Origin: Amycolatopsis australiensis
Lineage (GTDB): Bacteria; Actinomycetota; Actinomycetes; Mycobacteriales; Pseudonocardiaceae
Assembly: GCF_900119165.1 (NCBI RefSeq)
Contig: NZ_FPJG01000006.1
Location: 2,170,001-2,234,000 of the forward strand
DNA length: 64,000 nucleotides
Direction: 5' to 3'
Shown here in pieces: positions 52,098 to 60,764 of the stretch. Below the pieces are notes generated by a model. It was not told the origin of the DNA, ran no database searches, and was given only the letters and a program-made list of their open reading frames with translations. A program made the position numbers and the translations under genes. The first letter of the stretch is position 1. Every line of letters starts with the position of its first letter.

Positions 52098-53048
52098 TCA
52101 GCGGGACGCCGCCGCCTTGATCGTCCGGAGCACCGGCGCCGTCTCCAGCGACCGGATCGCCTCCAACGCCCCCAGCCGCTCGGTCAGGTACCGGTGCAAC
52201 GCCGCCGCGTCGGCGCAGAGTGCGTGGGCCACCAAGTTCGCCGGACCCGTCGTGGCCGCCACCAACGCCAGCTCCGCGTGCGTCGCCAGCTCTCGCGCGA
52301 CTTCGTCCGAATGAGCCGGCGCCACCGACATCCACAGCAGCGCGTGCGTCGTCGCGCCCAGCGTCGCCGGGTCGATCTCCAGGTCGAAGAACATCGTGCC
52401 GCCCGCTTGCAGGTCCGCCAGGCGGCGCGCCACCGTCGCGGGGGACCAGCCCGTCGCCGCGGCCAGCTCCGCCAAGCTCGCCCGGCCGTCACGCTGCAAC
52501 GCCGCCATCAACGGCTCGTCTTCGCCGGTCAGCGGCTTGCCGGCGCCGTCGTGCGCCGGTGTCAAGGCCGCCACCTGCGCGGGGTCGAGGGCGCACGCCC
52601 GGCCCAGCCACGCCGCCGGGCCGCCGAAGTAGCGGTGCAGCACCTGGTGCGCCGACACCGCCGTGATGCTCGCCGTGCGCGGGATGTCGCGCAGCAGCAG
52701 CGAATGGTCGCTCGCCGCCGCCGTCGACACGTTCACGCAGATCTCCGTGCCGCCCGACATCAGCTTGATCCACGCCGTGTCGGCGCGGCGCGCCAGCGCG
52801 TGCGCCACGTCCTGCGCCGTGTGCGGTGTCGCCGTCAGCCGCACCATCCACTCGGCCTGGCCGGCGCGCTGCGGGTCCGGCAGCCCGACCACGCGAAGCG
52901 ACGCTTCGGCGCGCAGCCGGCGATAGCGCCGCGCCACCGTCTGCGTCGAGACGCCGAGGACGTCGCCGATCTTCGTGAACGGCGCCCGGCCGTCGACGTG
53001 CAGCGCGTGGATCAGCGCTCGGTCCACTTCGTCGAGAGCGATGGTCAT
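52098..53048 (-). CDS. Lrp/AsnC-family regulator with two tandem domains
   Basis: The 316-residue protein contains two AsnC units in tandem. The first is IHALHVDGRAPFTKIGDVLG plus STQTVARRYRRLRAEASLRV; the second is LMAALQRDGRASLAELAAAT plus SPATVARRLADLQAGG. Each has a following RAM-like ligand domain. The tandem form is common in actinomycetes and is about twice the normal family length. ATG 53048 is the start. It is divergent from an MFS exporter gene, 110 bp away, which it probably controls. Confidence 0.92.
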   Translation of the reverse strand: MTIALDEVDRALIHALHVDGRAPFTKIGDVLGVSTQTVARRYRRLRAEASLRVVGLPDPQRAGQAEWMVRLTATPHTAQDVAHALARRADTAWIKLMSGGTEICVNVSTAAASDHSLLLRDIPRTASITAVSAHQVLHRYFGGPAAWLGRACALDPAQVAALTPAHDGAGKPLTGEDEPLMAALQRDGRASLAELAAATGWSPATVARRLADLQAGGTMFFDLEIDPATLGATTHALLWMSVAPAHSDEVARELATHAELALVAATTGPANLVAHALCADAAALHRYLTERLGALEAIRSLETAPVLRTIKAAASR

Positions 53049-53157
53049 ATCTCTCACGGAACCATACTCGACGGAAGAAATCCGCAAGTTATTCGCGAGA
53101 AGTGGAACCAGAAGCCCCGACGCGGCGAAGGTCGGCAACGACGAAAGGGGGCACCTC

Positions 53158-54516
53158 TTGCCGACCGAGACCATGACCGGGACCAAGACCCGGGCCCGCT
53201 GGGCCGCACTGGCCGTGCTGCTGACCGCCGAGGCGATGAACCTGCTCGACGCCACGATCGTCCAGGTCGCCGGCCCGGTGATCCACGCCGAGCTGCCCGG
53301 CCCGGCCGCCGACATCCCGTGGTTCAGCGCGGCCTACACGCTGCCGTTCGCCGTCTTCCTGATCACCGGCGGCCAGCTCGGCGACGTCTTCGGCCGCGCC
53401 CGGATCTTCAAGATCGGCGTGACGGGCTTCGCGCTCGCGTCGCTCGCCTGCGCCGCCGCGCCCGCCGCCGGTCCGCTGATCGGCGCCCGCGCGGTGCAGG
53501 GCGCGGCGGCCGCGCTGATCATCCCGCAGACCATCGGCCTGATCCGCGCGTTGTTCGACGGCGACGAACTCGCCAAGGCCCTCGGCACCATCGGCCCGGT
53601 GATGGGCCTGTCCGCGGTCACCGGACCGCTGCTCGGCGGGCTGCTGACGCACGCGGTGTCGTGGCGGGCGGCGTTCCTGGTGAACGTTCCGCTCGGCCTC
53701 GCCGTCCTGGCCGCCGCGCGGTTCCTGCGGGAAGACCGGGCCCGGGAACGGCCGCGGCTCGACGTCACCGGGACCGCGCTCGTCGTCGCCGGGACCGGGC
53801 TGCTCGTCTACCCGCTGATCGACCCCGCCGGGACGAACCGGTGGCTGCTCGCCGCCGGCGTCACGCTCCTGGTCGTGTTCGGGTTCCACCAGCGCCGCGC
53901 GGCCGCGCCGCTGGTCGAGCCGAGCCTGTTCGCCAGCCGCGGGTTCCCGGCCGCGCTCGCCGGGTCGCTGCTGTTCTTCGCGGTGATGACCGGGCTGATG
54001 CAGGTCATCCCGATGCGGCTGCAGCTCGGCGAAGGCGCCGACGTCCGCACCGCCGGCCTCACGCTGCTGCCGCTCTCGGCCGGCCTCGCCGTGGCGTCGT
54101 GGTTCGCCGGGGCCAAGCTGGTGCCGAAGTTCGGCGCGCGGGTGATGTTCGCCGGGCTGGCCTTGCTGCTCGCCGGGATCCTCGCGACGGCGGGCGGTGT
54201 CCCGGGCGCGCTCGCGCTGTGCGGGCTCGGCATGGGCACGTTCACCGTGCCGTTCTTCACCGCCGCTCTGCGGCGGGTCCGGCCGCACGAGACGGGCTCG
54301 GCCGCCGGCCTGCTCAACGCCGTGCAGCAGCTCGGCGGCACTCTCGGCGTCGCCCTGCTCGGCGGGCTCTACCTGAGCAGCGGGACGGCGGCCACCGCGT
54401 TCGGCGTCGCCGCCGGACTCACCGCGGCCGCCGCCGTGGCTGTCGCGCCCCTCGGCTTCGGGGGATCCGGCCGGCGGAGCCCCCGGCGACGACTCAGTAG
54501 TCATCGCGGCCGGTGA
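53158..54516 (+). CDS. MFS drug:H+ antiporter, DHA2 (EmrB/QacA-like) family
   Basis: The 452-residue protein has 14 hydrophobic helices. MFS motifs include NLLDATIVQVAGPVIHAEL (helix 1, motif D1) and ITGGQLGDVFGRARIFKIG (motif A). Motif C in helix 5 is GPVMGLSAVTGPLLGGLLTH. It should export small toxic compounds. The TTG at 53158 has AAAGGGGG seven bases before it and is preferred over the ATG at 53173. It is divergent from the AsnC regulator, and its last 23 bases overlap the convergent gene at 54494. Confidence 0.92.
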   Translation: MPTETMTGTKTRARWAALAVLLTAEAMNLLDATIVQVAGPVIHAELPGPAADIPWFSAAYTLPFAVFLITGGQLGDVFGRARIFKIGVTGFALASLACAAAPAAGPLIGARAVQGAAAALIIPQTIGLIRALFDGDELAKALGTIGPVMGLSAVTGPLLGGLLTHAVSWRAAFLVNVPLGLAVLAAARFLREDRARERPRLDVTGTALVVAGTGLLVYPLIDPAGTNRWLLAAGVTLLVVFGFHQRRAAAPLVEPSLFASRGFPAALAGSLLFFAVMTGLMQVIPMRLQLGEGADVRTAGLTLLPLSAGLAVASWFAGAKLVPKFGARVMFAGLALLLAGILATAGGVPGALALCGLGMGTFTVPFFTAALRRVRPHETGSAAGLLNAVQQLGGTLGVALLGGLYLSSGTAATAFGVAAGLTAAAAVAVAPLGFGGSGRRSPRRRLSSHRGR

Positions 54517-54901
54517 ACTGCTGTTCCAGCAGCTCGGCCGCGCCGGCGACCAGTTCCAGGGGGTCGATGAACTCGTTGATGTCGAGGTTGATCAGCGGCA
54601 GCGAATGCCGGAGCACGAGGTGGTCGCCCATCACCGCCAGCCCGCCCACGACGGTCGACTCGCCGACCTCGGTCAGCACGTCGAGGAGGTCGACCTCGTC
54701 GTGGCGGGCGAACGGCGTCGCGATCTGCACCCAGTCTTCGCGCTGGTCGAGGATCTCGCGGGCGATCACCATGATCTGCGCCCGCTGCTCGGTGTCGGGG
54801 TCGTCGCCGAAGACCAGCCGGATGCGGATTTCGTCGGGTTCGTCGCGCACCACCCGGTACTCCTGCCTGATGTACGCGACCAGATCGCCCCAGTCCGCCA
54901 C
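54494..54901 (-). CDS. Conserved hypothetical protein, YbjN-like fold
   Basis: The 135-residue acidic protein resembles the YbjN/secretion-chaperone-like fold of actinobacteria: DLVAYIRQEYRVVRDEPDEI, QIMVIAREILDQREDWVQIA and VVGGLAVMGDHLVLRHSLPL. The family is thought to help folding or binding of partner proteins, but the function is unproven. It has no signal or membrane segment. Its 3' end overlaps the exporter gene by 23 bp on the opposite strand. Confidence 0.75.
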   Translation of the reverse strand: MADWGDLVAYIRQEYRVVRDEPDEIRIRLVFGDDPDTEQRAQIMVIAREILDQREDWVQIATPFARHDEVDLLDVLTEVGESTVVGGLAVMGDHLVLRHSLPLINLDINEFIDPLELVAGAAELLEQQFTGRDDY

Positions 54902-54944
54902 GCTTCCTCCGCTCTCGTGCCTGCCCGGGTGCTCAGCGTAGCGA

Positions 54945-55814
54945 TCAAGCGGCGCCGATGCGGTCGAGATCGGCCAGCACGTCCGCGGGAAGTTCGAGCG
55001 AGGCCGCGGCGAGGTTCTCGCGCAGGTGCCCCGGCGACGACGTGCCCGGGATCAGCAGCATCGACGGTGACCGGTGCAGCAGCCAGGCCAGCGCGACCTG
55101 CATCGGCGTCGCGCCGAGCCGGGCGGCGCAGTCGTCGAGCCGCCCGGACTGCAGCGGGCTGAACCCGCCGAGCGGGAAGTACGGCACGAAGGCGATGCCC
55201 TCGGCGGCGCACTGGTCGACGAGGGCGTCGTTTTCGCGGTGCGCCAGGTTGTACTGGTTCTGCACGCAGACGACCGGCGCGATCGCCTTCGCCTCCTCGA
55301 GCTGCTCCGCGCTGACGTGGCTGACGCCGAGGTGCCGGATCAGCCCCTGCTCCCGCAGCTCGGCGAGCACCCCGAACGGCTCGGCGAGCGACATCGGCAC
55401 GGGGTAGTCACCGGCGGCGTTGCTGAGCCGCAGGTTGACGACGTCGAGCACGTCGGCACCGAGGTTGCGCAGGTTGTCGTGCACCGCCTGGGTGAGGTCT
55501 TCGCGCGACAGCGCGGGCGGCCAGCCCTTGTCGGGCGAACGCCGTGCGCCGACCTTCGTGACGATCGTCAGCGACTCCGGGTACGGGTGGAGTGCCTCCT
55601 TGATCAGGGCGTTCACGGTGTGCGGGCCGTAGTAGTCACTGGTGTCGATGTGGGTGACGCCCGCGTCGACGGCCTCGCGCAGCACGGCGACGGCGGTGTC
55701 GTGGTCGCGCGGCGGCCCCCAGACGCCGGGGCCGGCCAGCTGCATGGCGCCGTACCCCATGCGCGTCACCGGTCGTTCGCCGCCGAGGGTGAAGGTGCCG
55801 CCCAGGTTCGCCAT
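54945..55814 (-). CDS. Aldo/keto reductase
   Basis: This 289-residue NADPH-dependent oxidoreductase has a TIM-barrel AKR fold: GYGAMQLAGPGVWGPPRDHD, HIDTSDYYGPHTVN with catalytic Asp and Tyr, IVTKVG with Lys, and the NADP-binding LLIPGTSSPGHLRENLAA. In the position of the usual catalytic His the sequence is DVVNLRL, a feature of the YdbC-like subgroup. The substrate is probably a small aldehyde or ketone. It may share a transcript with the GH3 gene upstream (52 bp away). Confidence 0.93.
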   Translation of the reverse strand: MANLGGTFTLGGERPVTRMGYGAMQLAGPGVWGPPRDHDTAVAVLREAVDAGVTHIDTSDYYGPHTVNALIKEALHPYPESLTIVTKVGARRSPDKGWPPALSREDLTQAVHDNLRNLGADVLDVVNLRLSNAAGDYPVPMSLAEPFGVLAELREQGLIRHLGVSHVSAEQLEEAKAIAPVVCVQNQYNLAHRENDALVDQCAAEGIAFVPYFPLGGFSPLQSGRLDDCAARLGATPMQVALAWLLHRSPSMLLIPGTSSPGHLRENLAAASLELPADVLADLDRIGAA

Positions 55815-55866
55815 GCCGCTCCTCGCGTCGAGGTGGGTGCCGTGCCACGGGACAGCTTAGGCAAGC

Positions 55867-57057
55867 TCAGCCGCAGGCGCCCTTGCTGCGGAGTACCCGC
55901 GTGACGGACTCCTGCACCCGCGCCCTCGGCAGCTCACCGGTCTCGACGGCCTTGACCAGCCGGTCCAGCACCTCGGTCACCCGGCCGCCGGACGACCACA
56001 ACGCCTCGTCCGCTCCGGCCTGCAGGGCCCTCAGAACCGCGTCGGGCAGCGGATACTGCGCCGTGATCGCCTTCATCGCCCCGAGGTCGTCGGTCACGGC
56101 GACGCCGGTGAACGCGAACTCCTCCCGCAGCAGCCGGTACGCGGCCGGCGACACCGAAGCGGGAACACCGTTCGTCAGATCGGGTACGTCGAGGTGGCCG
56201 ACCATGATCGCGACCGGCCCGTAGTCCGCGAGCCCGCGGTAAGGCACCAGGTCGACTTCCCGCAGCTTCGCCAGCGGCGGTGTCACGACCGTGCCCTTGT
56301 GGGAGTCGCCGGAGCCGTGGCCGTGGCCGGGGAAGTGCTTCAGCACCGGCTGGATCCCCGCGTCGCGCAGGCCCTCGGCGAACGCCGTCGCGTACGTCTT
56401 CACGCGGTCCGGGTCGGGGCTGAAGGAGCGGTCGCCGATGACGTCGTCGTCCGGCGCGTCCGTGACGTCGGTGTCCGGCGCGAAGTCGACGGTGACGCCG
56501 CGCGCACGCAGCCGGCGTCCCCGCTCGGCGGCGAGCGCGCGGACCTCGGCGGGCGACTTCGTCGCGGCCATTTCGCGGGCTGACGGGATGTCGCCGTCGA
56601 GGTCGTCGATGCGCTGGACGCGGCCGCCTTCTTCGTCGACCGAAACCGCCACCGGCAGCCGCGCCGCGGCCTGGACCGCGTCCAGGGAACGATCTTTCAA
56701 CAACGCTGTTGCGTTACCGCCGACGAAGATCCCGCCGACCTGGTGGTCACGCACCAGCGACACCGCGGCACCCGGGTCGTCGCCGGAAACCCCGACGACG
56801 ACCAGCTGCGCGACCTGCCGCCGCACGTCCAAGCCGGTGACCAGCGCCGCGCAGTCGCCGGGCCGGGTGAGGCTCGACGTCGGGGCGGACGGCCGCGGTG
56901 AAGAAGGCGGTGAGGACGACGACGAAGACGGTGGCGCAACCGGGGACCGGGGGATCGCCAGCCCGGACACGGTCCCGGCCCGGCACCCCGTGACCAGGGA
57001 ACTCACGACCAAGATGCACAACGCCACCCCCATGGCGGCCCCACGTCGGCGGTTCAT
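55867..57057 (-). CDS. GH3-family beta-N-acetylglucosaminidase lipoprotein (NagZ-like)
   Basis: The 396-residue protein has a lipoprotein signal with lipobox LVTGC and a Ser/Pro-rich linker of about 35 residues, so it is anchored outside the membrane. The catalytic domain has VSVDEEGGRVQRIDDLDGDI and the NagZ motif KHFPGHGHGSGDSHKG, with the Asp-His acid/base pair. The nucleophile Asp lies in VAVTDDLGAMKAI. NagZ-type enzymes remove GlcNAc from wall or chitin fragments, linking this gene to peptidoglycan or chitin turnover. Confidence 0.92.
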   Translation of the reverse strand: MNRRRGAAMGVALCILVVSSLVTGCRAGTVSGLAIPRSPVAPPSSSSSSPPSSPRPSAPTSSLTRPGDCAALVTGLDVRRQVAQLVVVGVSGDDPGAAVSLVRDHQVGGIFVGGNATALLKDRSLDAVQAAARLPVAVSVDEEGGRVQRIDDLDGDIPSAREMAATKSPAEVRALAAERGRRLRARGVTVDFAPDTDVTDAPDDDVIGDRSFSPDPDRVKTYATAFAEGLRDAGIQPVLKHFPGHGHGSGDSHKGTVVTPPLAKLREVDLVPYRGLADYGPVAIMVGHLDVPDLTNGVPASVSPAAYRLLREEFAFTGVAVTDDLGAMKAITAQYPLPDAVLRALQAGADEALWSSGGRVTEVLDRLVKAVETGELPRARVQESVTRVLRSKGACG

Positions 57058-57207
57058 CGGTCCCTTCGGCTCGTCGGCGTGCCTTCGACGGTAGCCGACG
57101 GCCTGGCTTCACGACGTGAAGAAGGCCGTGAGGACGGTTAGAGAATTCGTGAAGCCCGCCTCAGCAGACTGGCGGCACCAGGAAAACCGGACGGGGCAGG
57201 AGGCTCG

Positions 57208-57786
57208 ATGGACCAGGTGCGAGTGGCGGCGTGGGCGTCGGACCCGATCGCGCTCACGGGGCTGACCAACCACCTGAAGTCCCGGCCGGAGCTGCTGGTC
57301 CTGCCGCGTGCCCGCCGGGCCGAGGCCGCCGTGCTCGTGTTCGCCGCCGGCCAGGTCGACCGCGAGGTGATCGCCGCGCTGCGGGCCGCGTCCGCCGAGT
57401 CGCCGGCCGCGATCGTGCTGGTCGCCGGGCATGTCGACCCCGGGCACGTCGCCCTGCTCGCCGAGTGCCACGTCTCGGCGGTACTGCCGCGGACCGCGCT
57501 CGACCGGCTCACCGGCAGCGTCCTCGCCGCCGCGCGGGGCCGCACCACGCCGTTGCGCGACCAGGTCGAAGCCTTGGCGAACGAAGGCGCGTCGGCGGCG
57601 CTGACGCCGCGCGAGGTGGATGTGCTTCGCTTGATGGCCGAAGGCTGGGACACTGCCGAGATCGCGGGCAAGCTCTGCTACTCCGAGCGGACCGTGAAGA
57701 ACGTCATCTACGCCATGACCAACCGGCTCAACCTGCGCAACCGGCCGCACGCGGTCGCCTACGCCGTGCGGGCCGGTGTGATCTGA
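57208..57786 (+). CDS. LuxR/NarL-type transcriptional regulator
   Basis: The 192-residue protein ends in a LuxR helix-turn-helix (LTPREVDVLRLMAEGWDTAE and IAGKLCYSERTVKNVIYAMT). The N-terminal 120 residues are receiver-like, but the phosphoacceptor Asp region is degenerate (RRAEAAVLVFAAGQVDR, IVLVAGHVDP), so it may be phosphorylation-independent. GGAGG lies six bases before the ATG. It is ten bases upstream of the sugar-transporter gene and is probably its operon-encoded regulator. Confidence 0.9.
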   Translation: MDQVRVAAWASDPIALTGLTNHLKSRPELLVLPRARRAEAAVLVFAAGQVDREVIAALRAASAESPAAIVLVAGHVDPGHVALLAECHVSAVLPRTALDRLTGSVLAAARGRTTPLRDQVEALANEGASAALTPREVDVLRLMAEGWDTAEIAGKLCYSERTVKNVIYAMTNRLNLRNRPHAVAYAVRAGVI

Positions 57787-57795
57787 GGAAGCCCG

Positions 57796-59052
57796 TTGCG
57801 CCCGATCGTCCGCCGGACCGCCGCCGCGGCCGCCGCGCTGGTCCTGCTCGCCGCCTGCGGCCCGGGTGACGCCGGCGGCGGGACGAAGCTCACCATCGCC
57901 ACCTTCGGCGAGTTCGGCTACGCGCCCTTGCTCGCCGAGTACCACAAGCTGCATCCCGAGATCACGGTGCAGAACCGCGTCACCGACTTCGACACCCACC
58001 ACAAGGGCCTCGCGACGCAGCTGGCCACCGGCCGCGGCGCCGCCGACGTCGTCGCGATCGAAGAGCAGTACATACCGCGCTACCGCAAGGCGAAGGACAA
58101 GTTCGCCGACCTCGCCGCCTACGGCGCCCGCGACCTCGAACACCAGTGGGCGCCGTGGAAGTGGGCGCAAGGTACCGACGGCGCGTTCGTCCTCGGGCTC
58201 GGCACCGACATGGGCAGCCTGGCGCTGTGCTACCGGCGTGACCTGTTCCAGGCCGCGGGCCTGCCGGCCGACCGGGACGAGGTCGCGAAGCTGATGCCGG
58301 ACTGGGACGCCTACGCGGCCACCGCCGAGCGGTTCACGAGCCGGACGCCGGAGGTGAAGTTCGCCGACTCCGCGGGCACGGTCTACACCGCGATGCTCAA
58401 CCAGTCGCCGGAGAACTACTTCTCCGCGGCCGACGACTCCTTCATCGGCGACCGCAATCCCAGCGTGCGCAACGCGTTCTTCCTTTCCGGCGGCATCGCC
58501 GCGAAGGGCCAGACGGCGGCCGCCACGACGTTCACGCAGGCCTGGAACGTCGCGATCAAGCAAGGCACCTTCGCGACCGTCGCCTGCCCGGCCTGGATGC
58601 TCAGCCAGATCAAGGAAGCCGGCGGCGACGCCAACCGCGGCAAGTGGGACGTCACGACCGTGCCCGGCAAGAGCGGCAACCAGGGCGGCTCGTTCCTGGC
58701 CGTGCCGAAGCAGAGCGAGCACCCGAAGGAGGCGTACGAGCTCGCGCGCTGGCTTACCGCGCCGGAACAGCAGAAGAAGCTGTTCCTCTCCGACGGCATC
58801 CTGCCCAGCGAACCCTCGGTCTACACGGACCCGCAGGTCGTCGCGCACACCGACCCGTACTTCGGGGACGCGCCGATCGGCCGGATCTTCGCCGCTTCCG
58901 CCGACCGGCTGCGGCCCAACTACCGCGGCCTGCGCGACGCCGACGTCCGGCCCGAGTTCGGCCGCGCACTCGGGCGGATCGAAGACCGGACCGAGGGGGT
59001 CGACCAGGCCTGGGCGGACGCCGTCCGGCAGGCGCAAGCCGTGCTGAAGTAG
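57796..59052 (+). CDS. Sugar ABC transporter substrate-binding lipoprotein
   Basis: The 418-residue protein starts at TTG 57796 with a lipoprotein signal (lipobox LLAAC). It has the family-1 fold: LTIATFGEFGYAPLLAEYHK, DVVAIEEQYIPRYRKAKDKF, ALCYRRDLFQAAGLPADRDE and NQGGSFLAVPKQSEHPKEAY. It binds an oligosaccharide outside the membrane for the two permeases downstream. Co-transcription with a GH1 enzyme suggests a beta-glucoside such as cellobiose, but the sequence alone does not decide this. Confidence 0.93.
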   Translation: MRPIVRRTAAAAAALVLLAACGPGDAGGGTKLTIATFGEFGYAPLLAEYHKLHPEITVQNRVTDFDTHHKGLATQLATGRGAADVVAIEEQYIPRYRKAKDKFADLAAYGARDLEHQWAPWKWAQGTDGAFVLGLGTDMGSLALCYRRDLFQAAGLPADRDEVAKLMPDWDAYAATAERFTSRTPEVKFADSAGTVYTAMLNQSPENYFSAADDSFIGDRNPSVRNAFFLSGGIAAKGQTAAATTFTQAWNVAIKQGTFATVACPAWMLSQIKEAGGDANRGKWDVTTVPGKSGNQGGSFLAVPKQSEHPKEAYELARWLTAPEQQKKLFLSDGILPSEPSVYTDPQVVAHTDPYFGDAPIGRIFAASADRLRPNYRGLRDADVRPEFGRALGRIEDRTEGVDQAWADAVRQAQAVLK

Positions 59053-59058
59053 CCGCGC

Positions 59059-59952
59059 GTGCTCGCTCGCTTCGACCGCAGGGTCACCCCGTTCCTGCTC
59101 GTCGCGCCCTTCTTCGCGCTCTTCGTCGTCTTCGGCGCCTTCCCGCTGCTGTACACGGCGTGGGTGTCGCTGCACGACTGGAACCTGCTCGAGGGCGACC
59201 AGGGCTACCTCGGTCTCGCGAACTACGGCGACCTGCTCACCGACCCGCACTTCTACAACGCGCTCGCCAACACCGTCGGGATCTTCCTGCTCGCCGCGGT
59301 CCCGGAGTTCCTGCTGGCGCTGGGCGTCGCGGCGCTGCTCGACCGGCCGCTGCGCGGCGCGACCTGGTGGCGCACCGGCGTCCTGCTGCCGAACGTCGTG
59401 TCCGTCGTCGCGGTCGGGCTCGTGTTCGGGCAGCTGTTCGGCCGCGACTACGGCGTCGTCAACGAAGTCCTGGGCTGGTTCGGCGTCGGGCCCGTGAACT
59501 GGCAGGCGACCACGTGGTCGTCGCACTTGGCGGTGGCGTCGATGGTGCTCTGGCGCTGGACCGGCTACAACGCGCTGATCTACCTGGCCGCGATGCAGGC
59601 GGTTCCCGGCGAGCTGTACGAGGCCGCCGCGCTCGACGGCGCCTCGCGGTGGCGGACGTTCTGGTCGATCACCGTGCCCGGCATCCGGCCCGCGCTGGCG
59701 TTCACCGCGATCGCCGGCACGGTCAACGGACTGCAGCTGTTCGCCGAGCCGCAGCTGTTCGGCGGCGGATCGGACGCCGCCGGCGGCAACGACCGCCAGT
59801 TCCAGACGCTCGTGATGTACTTGTACGAGAAGGGCTTCACGCACTTCGACGCCGGTTACGCGGCCGCGCTGACGTGGGTGCTGTTCGTGCTCTGCGCGGG
59901 CTTCGCGCTGGTCAACTACCGGCTGGTGCGCCGGTTCGTGAGGTCGGCGTGA
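59059..59952 (+). CDS. Sugar ABC transporter permease (MalF-type)
   Basis: The 297-residue membrane protein has six helices and the EAA loop YEAAALDGASRWRTFWSITVPG, with the N-terminal TPFLLVAPFFALFVVFGAFP typical of the CUT1 family. It pairs with the next gene product. The GTG start at 59059 lies seven bases after the previous stop, and its own stop overlaps the next start as GTGA. Confidence 0.93.
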   Translation: MLARFDRRVTPFLLVAPFFALFVVFGAFPLLYTAWVSLHDWNLLEGDQGYLGLANYGDLLTDPHFYNALANTVGIFLLAAVPEFLLALGVAALLDRPLRGATWWRTGVLLPNVVSVVAVGLVFGQLFGRDYGVVNEVLGWFGVGPVNWQATTWSSHLAVASMVLWRWTGYNALIYLAAMQAVPGELYEAAALDGASRWRTFWSITVPGIRPALAFTAIAGTVNGLQLFAEPQLFGGGSDAAGGNDRQFQTLVMYLYEKGFTHFDAGYAAALTWVLFVLCAGFALVNYRLVRRFVRSA

Positions 59953-60764
59953 GACGCCCCGGCGGCTGGGTCTACGCGCTGCTGGCCGGCGTGCTCGGCG
60001 CGTCGATCTTCCCGCTGTACTGGTCGTACGTGGTGTCCACCAGGGACAACTCGGCGATCGGTGAGACGTCGCCGCTGCTCCTGCCGGGCGGCCACCTCGC
60101 CGAGAACGTGCGCCGGGTCTTCGCCGCCGTCGACTTCTGGGCGGCGCTGGGCAACTCGCTGATCGTCGCGGGCACGGTCACGGTGTCCAACGTGGTGCTG
60201 GCGAGCCTCGCCGGGTTCGCCTTCGCCCGGCTGCGGTTCCCGGGCCGCAACACGCTGTTCCTGCTGGTGGTGGGCTCGGCGATGGTGCCGGCGCAGCTCG
60301 GGGTCATCCCGCTGTACCTGGTGGTCGGCGACCTCGGCTGGTACGGGCGGCTGGAGGCGGTGATCGTGCCGGGCCTGCTCAGCGCGTTCAGCGTGTTCTG
60401 GATGCGCCAGGCGTGCGAGAACGCGATCGGCGCCGACCTCGTCGACGCCGCGACCGTCGACGGCTGCTCGATCCTGCGCACCTACTGGCACGTGGCGGTG
60501 CCCGCGCTGCGCCCGGCGGCCGCGGTGCTCGCGATGCTCACGTTCCTGGCCGCCTGGAACGACTACTTCTGGCCGCTGGTGGTGCTCGACCCGAACGAGA
60601 CGCCGACCGTGCAGGTCGCGCTTTCGCAGCTGGCCAGCGGGTACTACACCGACTACGCGCTCATGCTCACCGGCGCGACGCTGGGTGTCGTGCCCGTCAT
60701 CGCGCTGTTCCTGCTGCTGGGCCGCCACATCGTGCGGGGGATCCTGAAAGGAGCGCCGGGATGA
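59949..60764 (+). CDS. Sugar ABC transporter permease (MalG-type)
   Basis: This 271-residue permease has the MalG features SLAGFAFARLRFPGRNTLFL, the EAA loop LVDAATVDGCSILRTYWHVA and AAWNDYFWPLVVL. The GTG overlaps the preceding TGA, and its stop overlaps the next ATG. No ATPase gene follows. CUT1 importers of actinomycetes commonly share a single ATPase (MsiK) encoded elsewhere, so this importer probably does too. Confidence 0.93.
   Translation: MRRPGGWVYALLAGVLGASIFPLYWSYVVSTRDNSAIGETSPLLLPGGHLAENVRRVFAAVDFWAALGNSLIVAGTVTVSNVVLASLAGFAFARLRFPGRNTLFLLVVGSAMVPAQLGVIPLYLVVGDLGWYGRLEAVIVPGLLSAFSVFWMRQACENAIGADLVDAATVDGCSILRTYWHVAVPALRPAAAVLAMLTFLAAWNDYFWPLVVLDPNETPTVQVALSQLASGYYTDYALMLTGATLGVVPVIALFLLLGRHIVRGILKGAPG

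Noticed and set aside
57109..59844. A 911-codon minus-strand frame opposite the LuxR and sugar-transporter genes
   Set aside because: Low-complexity Arg/Val/Ala text; it is the antisense shadow of clear transporter genes.
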